Source of the DNA: Lachnoclostridium sp. | Lineage (GTDB): Bacteria; Bacillota; Clostridia; Lachnospirales; Lachnospiraceae | Direction: 5' to 3' | Length of the DNA stretch: 64,000 nt | Assembly (NCBI GenBank): GCA_023665475.1 | Contig: JAMPEB010000005.1 | Span: 62,001 to 126,000 of the forward strand | Part shown: piece by piece, positions 36,870 to 44,982 of the stretch | Layout of the letters: each line of letters opens with the position of its first letter | How positions within the stretch are numbered: the stretch's first letter is position 1 | The notes under the pieces: generated by a model | Seen by the model: the letters and a program-made list of their open reading frames with translations, nothing else | What the model was told of the DNA's origin: nothing | The model's database searches: none | Position numbers and translations under genes: made by a program

Positions 36870-38607
36870 CAGGGTGTTATTGGCAAAATATCTGTTGCGT
36901 GATAGGGGATTGTTGTTTCTGGCGTTTTTGTGTACCCTCGGGAGTAATCTTTTTGCCCTGATGGGACCGAGACTTACGGGATATGCCATTGGCGCCATTG
37001 AGCCGGGAAGGGGCAGGGTAGATTTCGGGACTGTCTGGTATTACGCGGCATGGATGGCTGCCCTTTATGCAGCGTCCGCGGTTATGGCATATCTGCTGCA
37101 GGTACTGATGCTCACCGTCAGCAGACGGGTGGTGTACCGGATGCGTCAGGATGTGTTCGAGAAACTGCTGACCCTGCCTGTGGGGTATTTTGACACCCAT
37201 CAGACCGGAGACATCATCAGCAGGATTTCTTATGATATCGACACGATCAATGCCTCTTTATCCAATGATCTGGTACAGTTGTTAACCACTGTCATTACGG
37301 TGGGAGGAGCGTTGATTATGATGCTGACCATATCTCCGGCGTTGTCTCTGGTATTTGCGTTTACCGTGCCCCTTTCCCTGCTTATGACCAAGATGATCAC
37401 CAAAAGGACAAGACCGCTGTTTCGGAAGCGTTCCGCCAAATTGGGGGAGATGAACGGTTTTGTGGAGGAGATGATTTCCGGACAAAAGACATTAAAGGCT
37501 TACGGAAGGGAAGAATATACCATGGGGCGTTTTGCCGGGAAAAATAAAGAAGCGGTGGACGCCTATTATCGGGCGGAATATTATGGCAGCATTGTGGGTC
37601 CCTGCGTAAATTTCGTAAATAATCTGTCTTTGTCGCTTATCAGCGTTCTGGGTGCGCTGCTTTATCTTGCGGGCAGCATGACTATAGGAAATATTTCTTC
37701 CTTTGTACTGTATTCCCGCAAATTTTCCGGACCCATAAATGAAGCGGCAAATATTATCAGTGAGCTGCAATCCGCAATGGCTGCGGCAGAAAGAGTATTC
37801 CGCCTGTTGAGGGAGGAGCCGGAGAAGGAAGATGCGCCGGACGCCGGAGAATTGGAAGAGGTATCAAACGGAGCATTTCAAGGATTTTCGGTGGAATTTT
37901 GCCATGTAAAGTTCGGATACCGACCGGCGCAGCCGATTATCCATGATTTCAGTTTCCGGGTGAAGCCCGGACAGTTGGTGGCTATCGTAGGACCTACAGG
38001 TGCGGGCAAAACCACTTTGATCAATCTGCTGATGCGTTTTTATGACCCGGAATCGGGCTATATTACCGTGGGAGAAAAGGAAATCCGCACACTGAAAAGA
38101 AAGAGCCTCAGAAAGGCATATGCCATGGTACTGCAGGATACATGGCTGTTTTACGGAACGGTCTATGAAAACATTGCCTATGGCAGAGAGGGTGTTACCG
38201 AAGAGGAAGTGGAGCGGGCAGCAAAGGCAGCCCATATACATTCTTTTATTGAGCGTCTGCCTGACGGATATAATACGCTGCTTACCGATGAGGGAACCAA
38301 CATTTCAAAAGGGCAGAAACAGCTTCTCACCATTGCAAGGGCTATGCTTTTAGATGCTAAGATGCTGATTCTTGACGAAGCCACCTCCAATGTGGATACC
38401 CGCACGGAACAGCAGATTCAGAAGGCAATGCGCAGCCTCATGCAGCACAAGACCTGTTTTGTGATTGCCCACAGGCTTTCCACAATACAAAATGCGGATA
38501 TTATCCTTGTGGTAAATGAGGGAGAGATTGTAGAGCAGGGCACTCATAGAACATTAATGGAGCAGGGCGGCGTATACCGCCAGCTATACAATGCCCAATT
38601 TCAATAA
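36859..38607 (+). CDS. ABC exporter half with intact catalytic site
   Basis: 582 residues from ATG 36859. Walker A GPTGAGKTT, Walker B LILDEATSNVD with the Glu, and AHRLS with the switch His are intact, while the signature is degenerate (ISKGQ). The two halves thus complement each other: one consensus and one degenerate ATP site, as in BmrCD and TM287/288. Drug or peptide export is likely; the substrate is unknown. A terminator follows. Confidence 0.92.
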   Translation: MNSDRVLLAKYLLRDRGLLFLAFLCTLGSNLFALMGPRLTGYAIGAIEPGRGRVDFGTVWYYAAWMAALYAASAVMAYLLQVLMLTVSRRVVYRMRQDVFEKLLTLPVGYFDTHQTGDIISRISYDIDTINASLSNDLVQLLTTVITVGGALIMMLTISPALSLVFAFTVPLSLLMTKMITKRTRPLFRKRSAKLGEMNGFVEEMISGQKTLKAYGREEYTMGRFAGKNKEAVDAYYRAEYYGSIVGPCVNFVNNLSLSLISVLGALLYLAGSMTIGNISSFVLYSRKFSGPINEAANIISELQSAMAAAERVFRLLREEPEKEDAPDAGELEEVSNGAFQGFSVEFCHVKFGYRPAQPIIHDFSFRVKPGQLVAIVGPTGAGKTTLINLLMRFYDPESGYITVGEKEIRTLKRKSLRKAYAMVLQDTWLFYGTVYENIAYGREGVTEEEVERAAKAAHIHSFIERLPDGYNTLLTDEGTNISKGQKQLLTIARAMLLDAKMLILDEATSNVDTRTEQQIQKAMRSLMQHKTCFVIAHRLSTIQNADIILVVNEGEIVEQGTHRTLMEQGGVYRQLYNAQFQ

Positions 38608-38651
38608 GTGGGGGAAATCAAGGCAATTAGAGGAATATCATAAATTTAACC

Positions 38652-38682
38652 AAAAGCCAGCCGTATCCGGGCTGGCTTTTTT
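38652..38682 (+). terminator. Terminator of the ABC exporter operon
   Basis: AAAAGCCAGCC/GGCTGGCTTTT stem with a six-T tail. Confidence 0.9.
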
Positions 38683-38727
38683 GTATCATTAGGAAATTGC
38701 GACAGTGTAAGCCATTTAGGGAGAATG

Positions 38728-38752
38728 CGTCGCTGCCTAGCGACGATTTTTT
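38728..38752 (+). terminator. Second hairpin with T tail
   Basis: CGTCGCT-GCCT-AGCGACG followed by ATTTTTT, only 45 bp after the previous terminator. It may be a backup terminator or the end of a short RNA. A CCGGAT/ATCCGG stem lies just beyond. Confidence 0.6.
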
Positions 38753-38850
38753 GTCCCGGATTAGTGGCGTTTTATCCGGATTGATTGCAGGGGAGGCTTG
38801 CTTTTTTTATAGTAAAAACATCCGTTAGGAAATGCAAATACAAAAGATGA

Positions 38851-39558
38851 ATGGGGAATATAGGGGAAATGGGGGAAAGAAAGGGCAATTTTATAAAAAT
38901 AGCACAACAGGTTGTGGAATGTATTTATCAGGGAAAGCGTCTGCCGCTTTATGAGGGCGATATGGTATGCATTTGTCCCCTTCCGTACAGGAACAGTAAG
39001 GCAGGCAGGAGAAGTTCCCGCCCCATGAATCCGCAAAAAGGCGTCTGGAGCATTTTACATGGGGACTATAGGATGATGTACAGAAATGAAAGAGTAGCTG
39101 TAGTCACAGGAAGATATTGCGCCATGAGGAGAGAGGACGCGTTATCTAAAGAATGGTTTTATATTACCGTGATTCTTGAAGTTCTGCCAACGGGAATTAA
39201 GATTCCCCACATACATATTTCCAACGGGGAAGAAGAAAGAATTTATCAGCTCAGAGATTCTTTGGAACGCCGCTTCAGTGTTCATGAATCGGAAATTTTA
39301 TATCTGGAAGCGGGACATAATTATGTGTTATGGCATTGTGCGGACAGTGTCATAGAGATAAGAGGAAGCTTGAAGGAATCGGAGCGGGAGGTATCGGGGG
39401 AATTTGTGAGGATACACAGAAGCTTTCTGGTAAACAGGAACCATATTCAAAAAATAGCCAGATGTTATGTACTGCTGGACAATGGAGAGACACTTCAGAT
39501 TCCGGTGAAAAAGTACAGTGAAGTCAAGAAAAAACTGATGCCGCTGCATGGACAGTGA
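38851..39558 (+). CDS. LytTR-family regulator with SnoaL/NTF2-like N-terminus
   Basis: About 235 residues. The C-terminal LytTR DNA-binding domain (about 140-232) has SEILYLEAGHNYVLWHC, FVRIHRSFLVNRNHI and the final VPV-like IPVKKYSEVKK. The N-terminal half (WSILHGDYRMMYRN, VAVVTGRYCAM, WFYITVILEVL) resembles a SnoaL/NTF2 fold rather than a receiver. So it is a one-component regulator. The start is uncertain (38851 or 38869). It lies 79 bp before the endolysin gene and probably controls it. Confidence 0.8.
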   Translation: MGNIGEMGERKGNFIKIAQQVVECIYQGKRLPLYEGDMVCICPLPYRNSKAGRRSSRPMNPQKGVWSILHGDYRMMYRNERVAVVTGRYCAMRREDALSKEWFYITVILEVLPTGIKIPHIHISNGEEERIYQLRDSLERRFSVHESEILYLEAGHNYVLWHCADSVIEIRGSLKESEREVSGEFVRIHRSFLVNRNHIQKIARCYVLLDNGETLQIPVKKYSEVKKKLMPLHGQ

Positions 39559-39637
39559 ATATGGCCGGCATAGATTGCTGCCATGGTGCGGTTTACATAA
39601 ATAAGAATAAAATATGCGGAAAGGAAGGAAGAAAAGA

Positions 39638-40756
39638 ATGGAATTAAGGGAAAGTATATTGACCAATAATCCCTGCTTTAAGGCGGGAAGAAAAATTAAG
39701 GTGGCGGGGCTGATGCTTCACAGTGTAGGATGTCCCCAGCCTAACGCGGAAGTGTTTGTGAGAAATTGGAATAAGGCTGAGAGTTCCAGAGCCTGTGTCC
39801 ATGCCTTTATTGACGGAAATACGGGGGTGGTATACCAGACACTGCCGTGGGATCACAGAGGATGGCATTGTGGAGGGGACGGAAACGGCACCCATATCGG
39901 CGTGGAGATGTGTGAGCCGTCCTGCATTAAGTACACGGGCGGCGCATCCTTTCAATGCTTGGACCGGGCGGCGGCAATGGCTGTGGTAAAGCGTACTTAT
40001 GACGCAGCGGTGGAGCTGTTTGCCTTTCTCTGCAGGCAGTATCAGTTAAATCCTCTCGGGGACGGGGTCATCATCAGTCACAAGGAAGGGCATGGACGGG
40101 GGATTGCCTCGGGGCATAGTGACCCGGAGCATCTCTGGAAAGGCTTGGGAGCGGAATATACCATGGATACCTTCAGACAGGCGGTGGCGGCAGCCATGGG
40201 CAAAGCTGTCATTGGCGGAGTGGCGGCAGACAATGGCAAAGCTACGGGAACGCAGGCAGCAGATATAGCACAGGCAGTTAAAACAGTACAGGCGGACAAT
40301 ATAGCACAGATGCCTCAAAACGGAGAAATGACCGTATCAGTCAATGGGGTTGAACTGATAGCCGGATATGAGGGATGCCGTCTGGAAGCATACAAATGTC
40401 CCGCAGGAGTGTGGACAATCGGTTATGGACATACGGAAGGAGTCAAAGAAGGTGACAGGCTGGCTTCTAAAGAGGAGGCAAAGGAACTTCTGAAGAAAGA
40501 TGTGCAAAAATATGCAAACTATGTCAATGACTGCGTAAAGAAGGGGCAGATTACTTTTCCGTTGAACCAGAATCAATTTGATGCCCTTACCAGTTTTTGC
40601 TATAACTGCGGAAACGGAAATCTGCAGAAGCTGGTGACGGGCAGGGACGCCCCCACGGTGGCGGACAAGTTGCTTTTATATAATAAGGGCGGCGGCAAGG
40701 AACTGCCGGGGCTTGTCAGAAGAAGACAGGAAGAAAGAGCATTATTTTTAAAATAG
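39638..40756 (+). CDS. Amidase-lysozyme fusion (endolysin-like)
   Basis: 372 residues with two cell-wall hydrolase domains. Amidase_2/PGRP (about 1-180): LMLHSVGCPQP, HAFIDG, GWHCGGDGNGTHIGVEMCE and HKEGHGRG supply zinc ligands. GH24 lysozyme (about 230-372): LIAGYEGCRLEAYKCPAG with the catalytic Glu, and TIGYGHT. An Ala/Gln-rich linker joins them. No signal peptide, so release would need lysis or a holin, neither of which is visible. Start 39638 follows AAGGAAGG. It resembles a phage endolysin, but no phage structural gene is present. Confidence 0.88.
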   Translation: MELRESILTNNPCFKAGRKIKVAGLMLHSVGCPQPNAEVFVRNWNKAESSRACVHAFIDGNTGVVYQTLPWDHRGWHCGGDGNGTHIGVEMCEPSCIKYTGGASFQCLDRAAAMAVVKRTYDAAVELFAFLCRQYQLNPLGDGVIISHKEGHGRGIASGHSDPEHLWKGLGAEYTMDTFRQAVAAAMGKAVIGGVAADNGKATGTQAADIAQAVKTVQADNIAQMPQNGEMTVSVNGVELIAGYEGCRLEAYKCPAGVWTIGYGHTEGVKEGDRLASKEEAKELLKKDVQKYANYVNDCVKKGQITFPLNQNQFDALTSFCYNCGNGNLQKLVTGRDAPTVADKLLLYNKGGGKELPGLVRRRQEERALFLK

Positions 40757-40794
40757 TGTGAGCAGAGGCTATGTTGGGCGAGGAGGAAGCAGGG

Positions 40795-41664
40795 ATGCCT
40801 TATAGGACAGGAAATTTGAAAGAAGAGGCTGACAGGGAGGAGAAAAAGGGTGCGGCGCAAATTGTGGATAACGAGTTTATACTGTTGGATGATCTGGTTT
40901 ATGCACCCTTGCACGCATTGGCGAAATCCAATCATCAGCTACGGGCGCAGATTATAGATGCCATCAAAAGTATGGGGACCTCAAAACAGAACGGGCAGGA
41001 AGAAACCATTCACCTGAACAATATCAATGTTGCTTATGATCAGGTCAGGGCTGAGGGGGAAGAGGGTTACAGTGTGGACACCCTGCAGGTACAGGTGCCG
41101 CTTCTGTCCATTGTTCCCATAGCCAATTTGAATGTGGAAAAGGCGGAAATCGATTTTTCCACAGAAGTAAAGGCGGTATGTGACAAAGAGACAGGCGAAA
41201 CAAAAATCAATGCCCGGATTTGTTCTCCCCTGCAGAGGGACAGTGACTTTTTGCCCAAGGTATCTTATAAGCTGCAGATATCCACCCTTCCTGCCACGGA
41301 AGGCATCCTGCGTCTGACTGACGCCTTGAGCACCAATCAGGTGGCGAAGAAGCTGGATACCACGCCCTTGGCGGTCAGCGGAGATTTAGGCTCGGAAACC
41401 CAGAAGAATATGGTACAGGAAATCAAGAAGCTTAAGGCAAAAATCAGCAAACTGAAACAGCTCCATCAGAAGATATCGGATATGACGGCGGAACAGGAGA
41501 GACTGCATCAGATTAGTAAGGATGCCTTTGAGGAGGAAACTTATGAATTTGATAAAGATAAATACTCCATGGCACAGTCCAATATCGTCAACCGCATCAT
41601 GGAATATCAGGAAAAAATCATGAATATGGAGATTCGGTATGGTCTGGAAAAGGATTATGAGTAA
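40795..41664 (+). CDS. DUF2589 protein, paralogue A
   Basis: 289 residues from ATG 40795 (GAGGAGG 8 bp upstream). It shares a DDLVYAPLHALAKSN segment and the core VQVPLLSIVPIANLNVEKAE with the protein at 42138. The family is DUF2589, function unknown. The C-terminal third is a predicted coiled coil (EIKKLKAKISKLKQLHQKI). Cytosolic, with no signal peptide or membrane helix. Confidence 0.75.
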   Translation: MPYRTGNLKEEADREEKKGAAQIVDNEFILLDDLVYAPLHALAKSNHQLRAQIIDAIKSMGTSKQNGQEETIHLNNINVAYDQVRAEGEEGYSVDTLQVQVPLLSIVPIANLNVEKAEIDFSTEVKAVCDKETGETKINARICSPLQRDSDFLPKVSYKLQISTLPATEGILRLTDALSTNQVAKKLDTTPLAVSGDLGSETQKNMVQEIKKLKAKISKLKQLHQKISDMTAEQERLHQISKDAFEEETYEFDKDKYSMAQSNIVNRIMEYQEKIMNMEIRYGLEKDYE

Positions 41665-41947
41665 ACATAACCAATCCGAAGCGGGAGAGGAAAAGCCTTT
41701 AAACCGTGAGCTGTTGGAGCAATATCTGGAGGAACTGATACCGGACTGTAATCTGAAGCTGCTATGTGAGGGGGAGACGGTTCCGGGGAGACTGTTATGG
41801 GTGGAGCGTATTACCGTTACGGCATATGAAGCTGCTCCGTATAGCGGGAATCCGGATTTTTACAAAAGGCGTGGCAGGCGGATTCTGCAAAGGATATGGG
41901 ATTTTTTAAAAATATTGTGGCAGATAGGACAATGTCCCTATCCCTAA
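41657..41947 (+). CDS. Small protein of unknown function
   Basis: 96 residues from ATG 41657, overlapping the DUF2589-A end by 8 bp, so coupled. Acidic N-terminal half (NRELLEQYLEELIPDC), basic C-terminal end (FYKRRGRRILQRIWDF) that could form an amphipathic helix. I do not recognise the family. Its fixed place between the two DUF2589 genes suggests a shared task. Confidence 0.6.
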   Translation: MSKHNQSEAGEEKPLNRELLEQYLEELIPDCNLKLLCEGETVPGRLLWVERITVTAYEAAPYSGNPDFYKRRGRRILQRIWDFLKILWQIGQCPYP

Positions 41948-41965
41948 ATACTGACACCTGTGATG

Positions 41966-42003
41966 TTATGACATGAGTGACATGAATGACATATCTGTCA
42001 TAA
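41966..42003. promoter_or_regulatory. TGACAT repeat cluster before DUF2589-B
   Basis: TTATGACA (41966) and TGTCATAA (41996) form an 8-bp inverted repeat enclosing two direct TGACAT hexamers spaced 9 bp apart. This looks like a multi-site operator. The 41948-42137 gap also holds a 29-bp fragment of the 137-bp repeat, but no clear promoter. Confidence 0.5.
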
Positions 42004-42075
42004 TATCGGAAAATGCGCTTGGTTACAAGAAATTTGAAAAACAAATTATCTGTGTCATTAAAAAATTCAAGACAT

Positions 42076-42104
42076 CGAATCTGTACGGATTCATTTATTG
42101 TTGG
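42076..42104 (+). repeat. Partial copy of the 137-bp repeat
   Basis: CGAATCTGTACGGATTCATT and the following TATTGTT match the 3' end of the repeat at 22811-22947 with about four changes, keeping the GAATC/GATTC dyad. Confidence 0.6.
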
Positions 42105-42137
42105 AGAATAAACTGATAGAAAAGGAAGGTGAAATTT

Positions 42138-43250
42138 ATGGCAATAGGACAGGAATTTTCGGGATTAAACATGGAACAGCTTATCGGAGGACCTTTATCG
42201 GCGGCGGCAAATGCCAATACCCTGATGGCGGGGACTACCGCAAACTTTATTGACCGGGTGGGTTTTACCAATGACGGGAAACTGCGCACGGCGGCATTCG
42301 GATATCAGAAACGCAGTCAGAATGATGACGGCACTACCAATTTAGAGGATATGAGGGTGGAAGTGCCTCTTTTATCCATTGTACCCATTCCCAATTTACA
42401 GGTGGACGAGGTCAACATTACTTTTGATATGGAAGTGAAGCAAAGTCAGAAATCCGAGAGCTCTGCGGATGAAAGCGCAACGGTGACGGCTTCCACCAGA
42501 TTTTTCTGTACAAAGGTGGATATCAGCGGAAGCGTTAGCGCACATCAAAGCAATACCAGAAGCACCGATAATTCCGCTAAGTATCATGTGGATGTGAGAG
42601 CAACCAACCATGGCACTCCCGAAGGTCTGGCAAGAGTGCTGGATATGATGGCGGCAAATGTTGCGCCTGCTTTGATCGGCTCAACATTAAGAGACGCCAA
42701 CGGACAGGCGCTGCCGGACGCATCCAAAGCAAAGGCGGAAAGGTTAAAGCAGCTTCGGCAGGAGATTTCACAGATAGAAAACCGTCTGTCTGCGGCAAGG
42801 GAGAAACTGGATCAAAATATCGTGCAGTTAAAGCGTACCGCGAGCGCCCAGCAAAATGTTTATAGAGCAGAAATGACCAGCTACTTAAACGGTGTAAATA
42901 TAGAAACCGATGAGGGGGCGCAGGATGCGGAAAATTATGAAAAGAAAGCGCAGCCTGCTATCCAAAGCTGGGATAACATGCAGAGTCAGGCGGCGGGAAT
43001 CATTCAAATGATTGCTGACAGCGGACAGGCAAATGCGGCGGAAGTATCGGCACTGTTTTCCTTAAAGGCATGGAAAGACAAAGAGGTAAAGGACTATGCG
43101 GCGGGTGAACAGCATTACGAAGCGCTGGCACAGGCACAGAACGGTGCGGTAACGGCACAGACAAGAGTAAATGAAATTGAGAAAGAGTTGTTTGACAAGA
43201 AGGAAGAATACAGCGACGCCGCTTCAGGAAAGGCGCCGGCACAGCAGTAA
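42138..43250 (+). CDS. DUF2589 protein, paralogue B
   Basis: 370 residues from ATG 42138 (GGAAGG 8 bp upstream; GTG 42129 is less likely). MEQLIGGPLSAAANANTLMA and VEVPLLSIVPIPNLQVDEV align with paralogue A. The middle shows Ser/Thr-rich beta-strand-like segments, then a coiled coil (EIENRLSAAREKL-like, about 200-240) and a second helical region. The pair could form a hetero-oligomer. Function unknown. Confidence 0.75.
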   Translation: MAIGQEFSGLNMEQLIGGPLSAAANANTLMAGTTANFIDRVGFTNDGKLRTAAFGYQKRSQNDDGTTNLEDMRVEVPLLSIVPIPNLQVDEVNITFDMEVKQSQKSESSADESATVTASTRFFCTKVDISGSVSAHQSNTRSTDNSAKYHVDVRATNHGTPEGLARVLDMMAANVAPALIGSTLRDANGQALPDASKAKAERLKQLRQEISQIENRLSAAREKLDQNIVQLKRTASAQQNVYRAEMTSYLNGVNIETDEGAQDAENYEKKAQPAIQSWDNMQSQAAGIIQMIADSGQANAAEVSALFSLKAWKDKEVKDYAAGEQHYEALAQAQNGAVTAQTRVNEIEKELFDKKEEYSDAASGKAPAQQ

Positions 43251-43273
43251 AACGGTAGATTAGGGGGGCATGC

Positions 43274-43546
43274 ATGGATAAGAGGGAAAAAGTTACTTTA
43301 GCGGATATCCGTTATATTAAAATGGTTCCCATCGGAAGCATCAACCCCAACAACCCCCTTTCGGATCAGGGCAGGGAAGAACAGGCTGCGCTTTTGAACA
43401 GATGCCTTACCGACTATCCGAAAGGGGTTATCTTGGGAAAGGATATTTCGATTGGGCGTTATATGCTGGGGGAACATGAACTGACAATGGAAAAAGTGAC
43501 CTATCATATAGGCTTTGAGCGGAAACCCGCATGGGATAATTCCTGA
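43274..43546 (+). CDS. Small protein of unknown function
   Basis: 90 residues, with GGGGGG upstream of ATG 43274. A mixed alpha/beta pattern with IGSINPNNPLSDQGREEQ and LGEHELTMEKVTYHIGF. No family recognised. It lies 23 bp after DUF2589-B and 34 bp before the STAS gene, linking the two halves of the cluster. Confidence 0.6.
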   Translation: MDKREKVTLADIRYIKMVPIGSINPNNPLSDQGREEQAALLNRCLTDYPKGVILGKDISIGRYMLGEHELTMEKVTYHIGFERKPAWDNS

Positions 43547-43580
43547 AAAATAATACAGAAAGGAACGGACGGAAGGAAAT

Positions 43581-43880
43581 ATGAAAATAGAATCACAAAA
43601 AGACGGGGGGAACCTTATCATAAAGCTGGAGGGCAGATTGGAGACATCCACGGCGCCGCAGCTTCAGGAAATAGCGGAAAAAGAACTTCAGGATGTCACG
43701 GATTTGCAGATTGACATGGAGCAGTTGGAATATGTGTCATCCGCCGGATTAAGAGTGCTGCTTTTTATTTCCAAAAAGATGAAAGCAAAACAGGGAAACA
43801 TGAGTATCTGTCATGTGGGGGAGGATATTATGGAAGTATTTGAAATTACGGGCTTTAATAATATCCTGACCATCCGATGA
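43581..43880 (+). CDS. STAS-domain anti-sigma factor antagonist
   Basis: 99-residue SpoIIAA/RsbV-type protein. The loop YVSSAGLRVLL holds the Ser that is phosphorylated in this family, and the start LIIKLEGRLETSTAPQL is typical. Its stop overlaps the next start (ATGA). The likely phosphatase and kinase are both domains of the protein at 44983. Confidence 0.9.
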   Translation: MKIESQKDGGNLIIKLEGRLETSTAPQLQEIAEKELQDVTDLQIDMEQLEYVSSAGLRVLLFISKKMKAKQGNMSICHVGEDIMEVFEITGFNNILTIR

Positions 43881-44974
43881 GCGGTAATGCGGAGGGGAAC
43901 GGTTTTTCCCTTCATAAAAAGCGGGATTGGGGAAAGAAAATATCCCTTGAGAATAGGGAAGGCAGAATACTGACCGTGATGCTCAGACAGTATCTTCCGG
44001 GAGATGAGGAAGGGATGGTTGCCTGCATCAGGGATGAGTATGGGGATACTTATTTTAAAAGTGAGCTATATCATCCCGGGTACATACAAAAGGAAGCGGA
44101 AAGCGGGCACATTACCTTTCTGGTGGCGGAAACCAAATCGGGAGAAATCGCGGGAATGCTGATGCTGAAAGAGTTTTATCCGAAGGAAACCATGTGCGAG
44201 GTGGCTTCCGAGATTTTTAGGAAGAAATACCGGGGATATGGTCTGGCAATGCCCTTTTTTGAATATGGCATGAAGATTTTGTTGTCCCGTCCCTATTCTG
44301 CGGGTTTTTGTCTCCCGGTATTGTTCCATGATGTGACCCAGCGGCTTTTGGGGCGTCTGGAATTTCATGCCTGCGGCTTTGTATTGAATGTGTTTGACAT
44401 GGAGAAAATCGTACATTCTTATCATAACGGCAAAAATACAAAACACTCTCAGGGCGTTCAGATTCGGATGACGGGAAAGCAGAATGCGGGCATTGTTTAT
44501 GCGCCGCAGGAGCACAGGGCATACTGTTACCGCATTTATGACAGGCTGGGAGCGGGCTGCCAACTGGCGACGGGGAGGCGGATGAAGGGGGAAAGCCTGC
44601 CCTCTTCCAGCGATATCGGATACTGCAATGATAGTGTACAGAGCAGTCTGGAAATCTATGTTTACGGAATCGGCGCTGATTTGCCGGCAGTCATATGTGG
44701 ATTACATAAAAAATATCCGCTGTCGGGCAGGCAGACCGCCAATATCTTTTTAAACTGCAGCGATACCTATGCGCCATGGGCGTATGAAGAGCTGACGAAG
44801 CTGGGATACTTTTTTACCGGATTAAAGCCACTGTGCAGCGAAAAGGAATACTTGATTCTGCATCATCCGGGGGAAGTGAGGATTTATTTTGAAGATTATG
44901 CGGTTGACGAGGAATTTGCGCCTTTGCTTGCCTATGTGCGCAGATGTTATATGAAATCAGGAAAAGGAGGTTAA
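43877..44974 (+). CDS. GNAT-family N-acetyltransferase, two-part
   Basis: 365 residues. The N-terminal GNAT domain (about 35-170) has VAETKSGEIAGMLML and FRKKYRGYGLAMPFFE as the acetyl-CoA loop. The C-terminal half (about 190-365) is unfamiliar but contains WAYEELTKLGYFFTG, echoing a second GNAT-like fold. It sits between the STAS and SpoIIE-type genes, overlapping the STAS stop by ATGA, so it is probably part of this signalling unit. Confidence 0.75.
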   Translation: MSGNAEGNGFSLHKKRDWGKKISLENREGRILTVMLRQYLPGDEEGMVACIRDEYGDTYFKSELYHPGYIQKEAESGHITFLVAETKSGEIAGMLMLKEFYPKETMCEVASEIFRKKYRGYGLAMPFFEYGMKILLSRPYSAGFCLPVLFHDVTQRLLGRLEFHACGFVLNVFDMEKIVHSYHNGKNTKHSQGVQIRMTGKQNAGIVYAPQEHRAYCYRIYDRLGAGCQLATGRRMKGESLPSSSDIGYCNDSVQSSLEIYVYGIGADLPAVICGLHKKYPLSGRQTANIFLNCSDTYAPWAYEELTKLGYFFTGLKPLCSEKEYLILHHPGEVRIYFEDYAVDEEFAPLLAYVRRCYMKSGKGG

Positions 44975-44982
44975 GATTGCAT

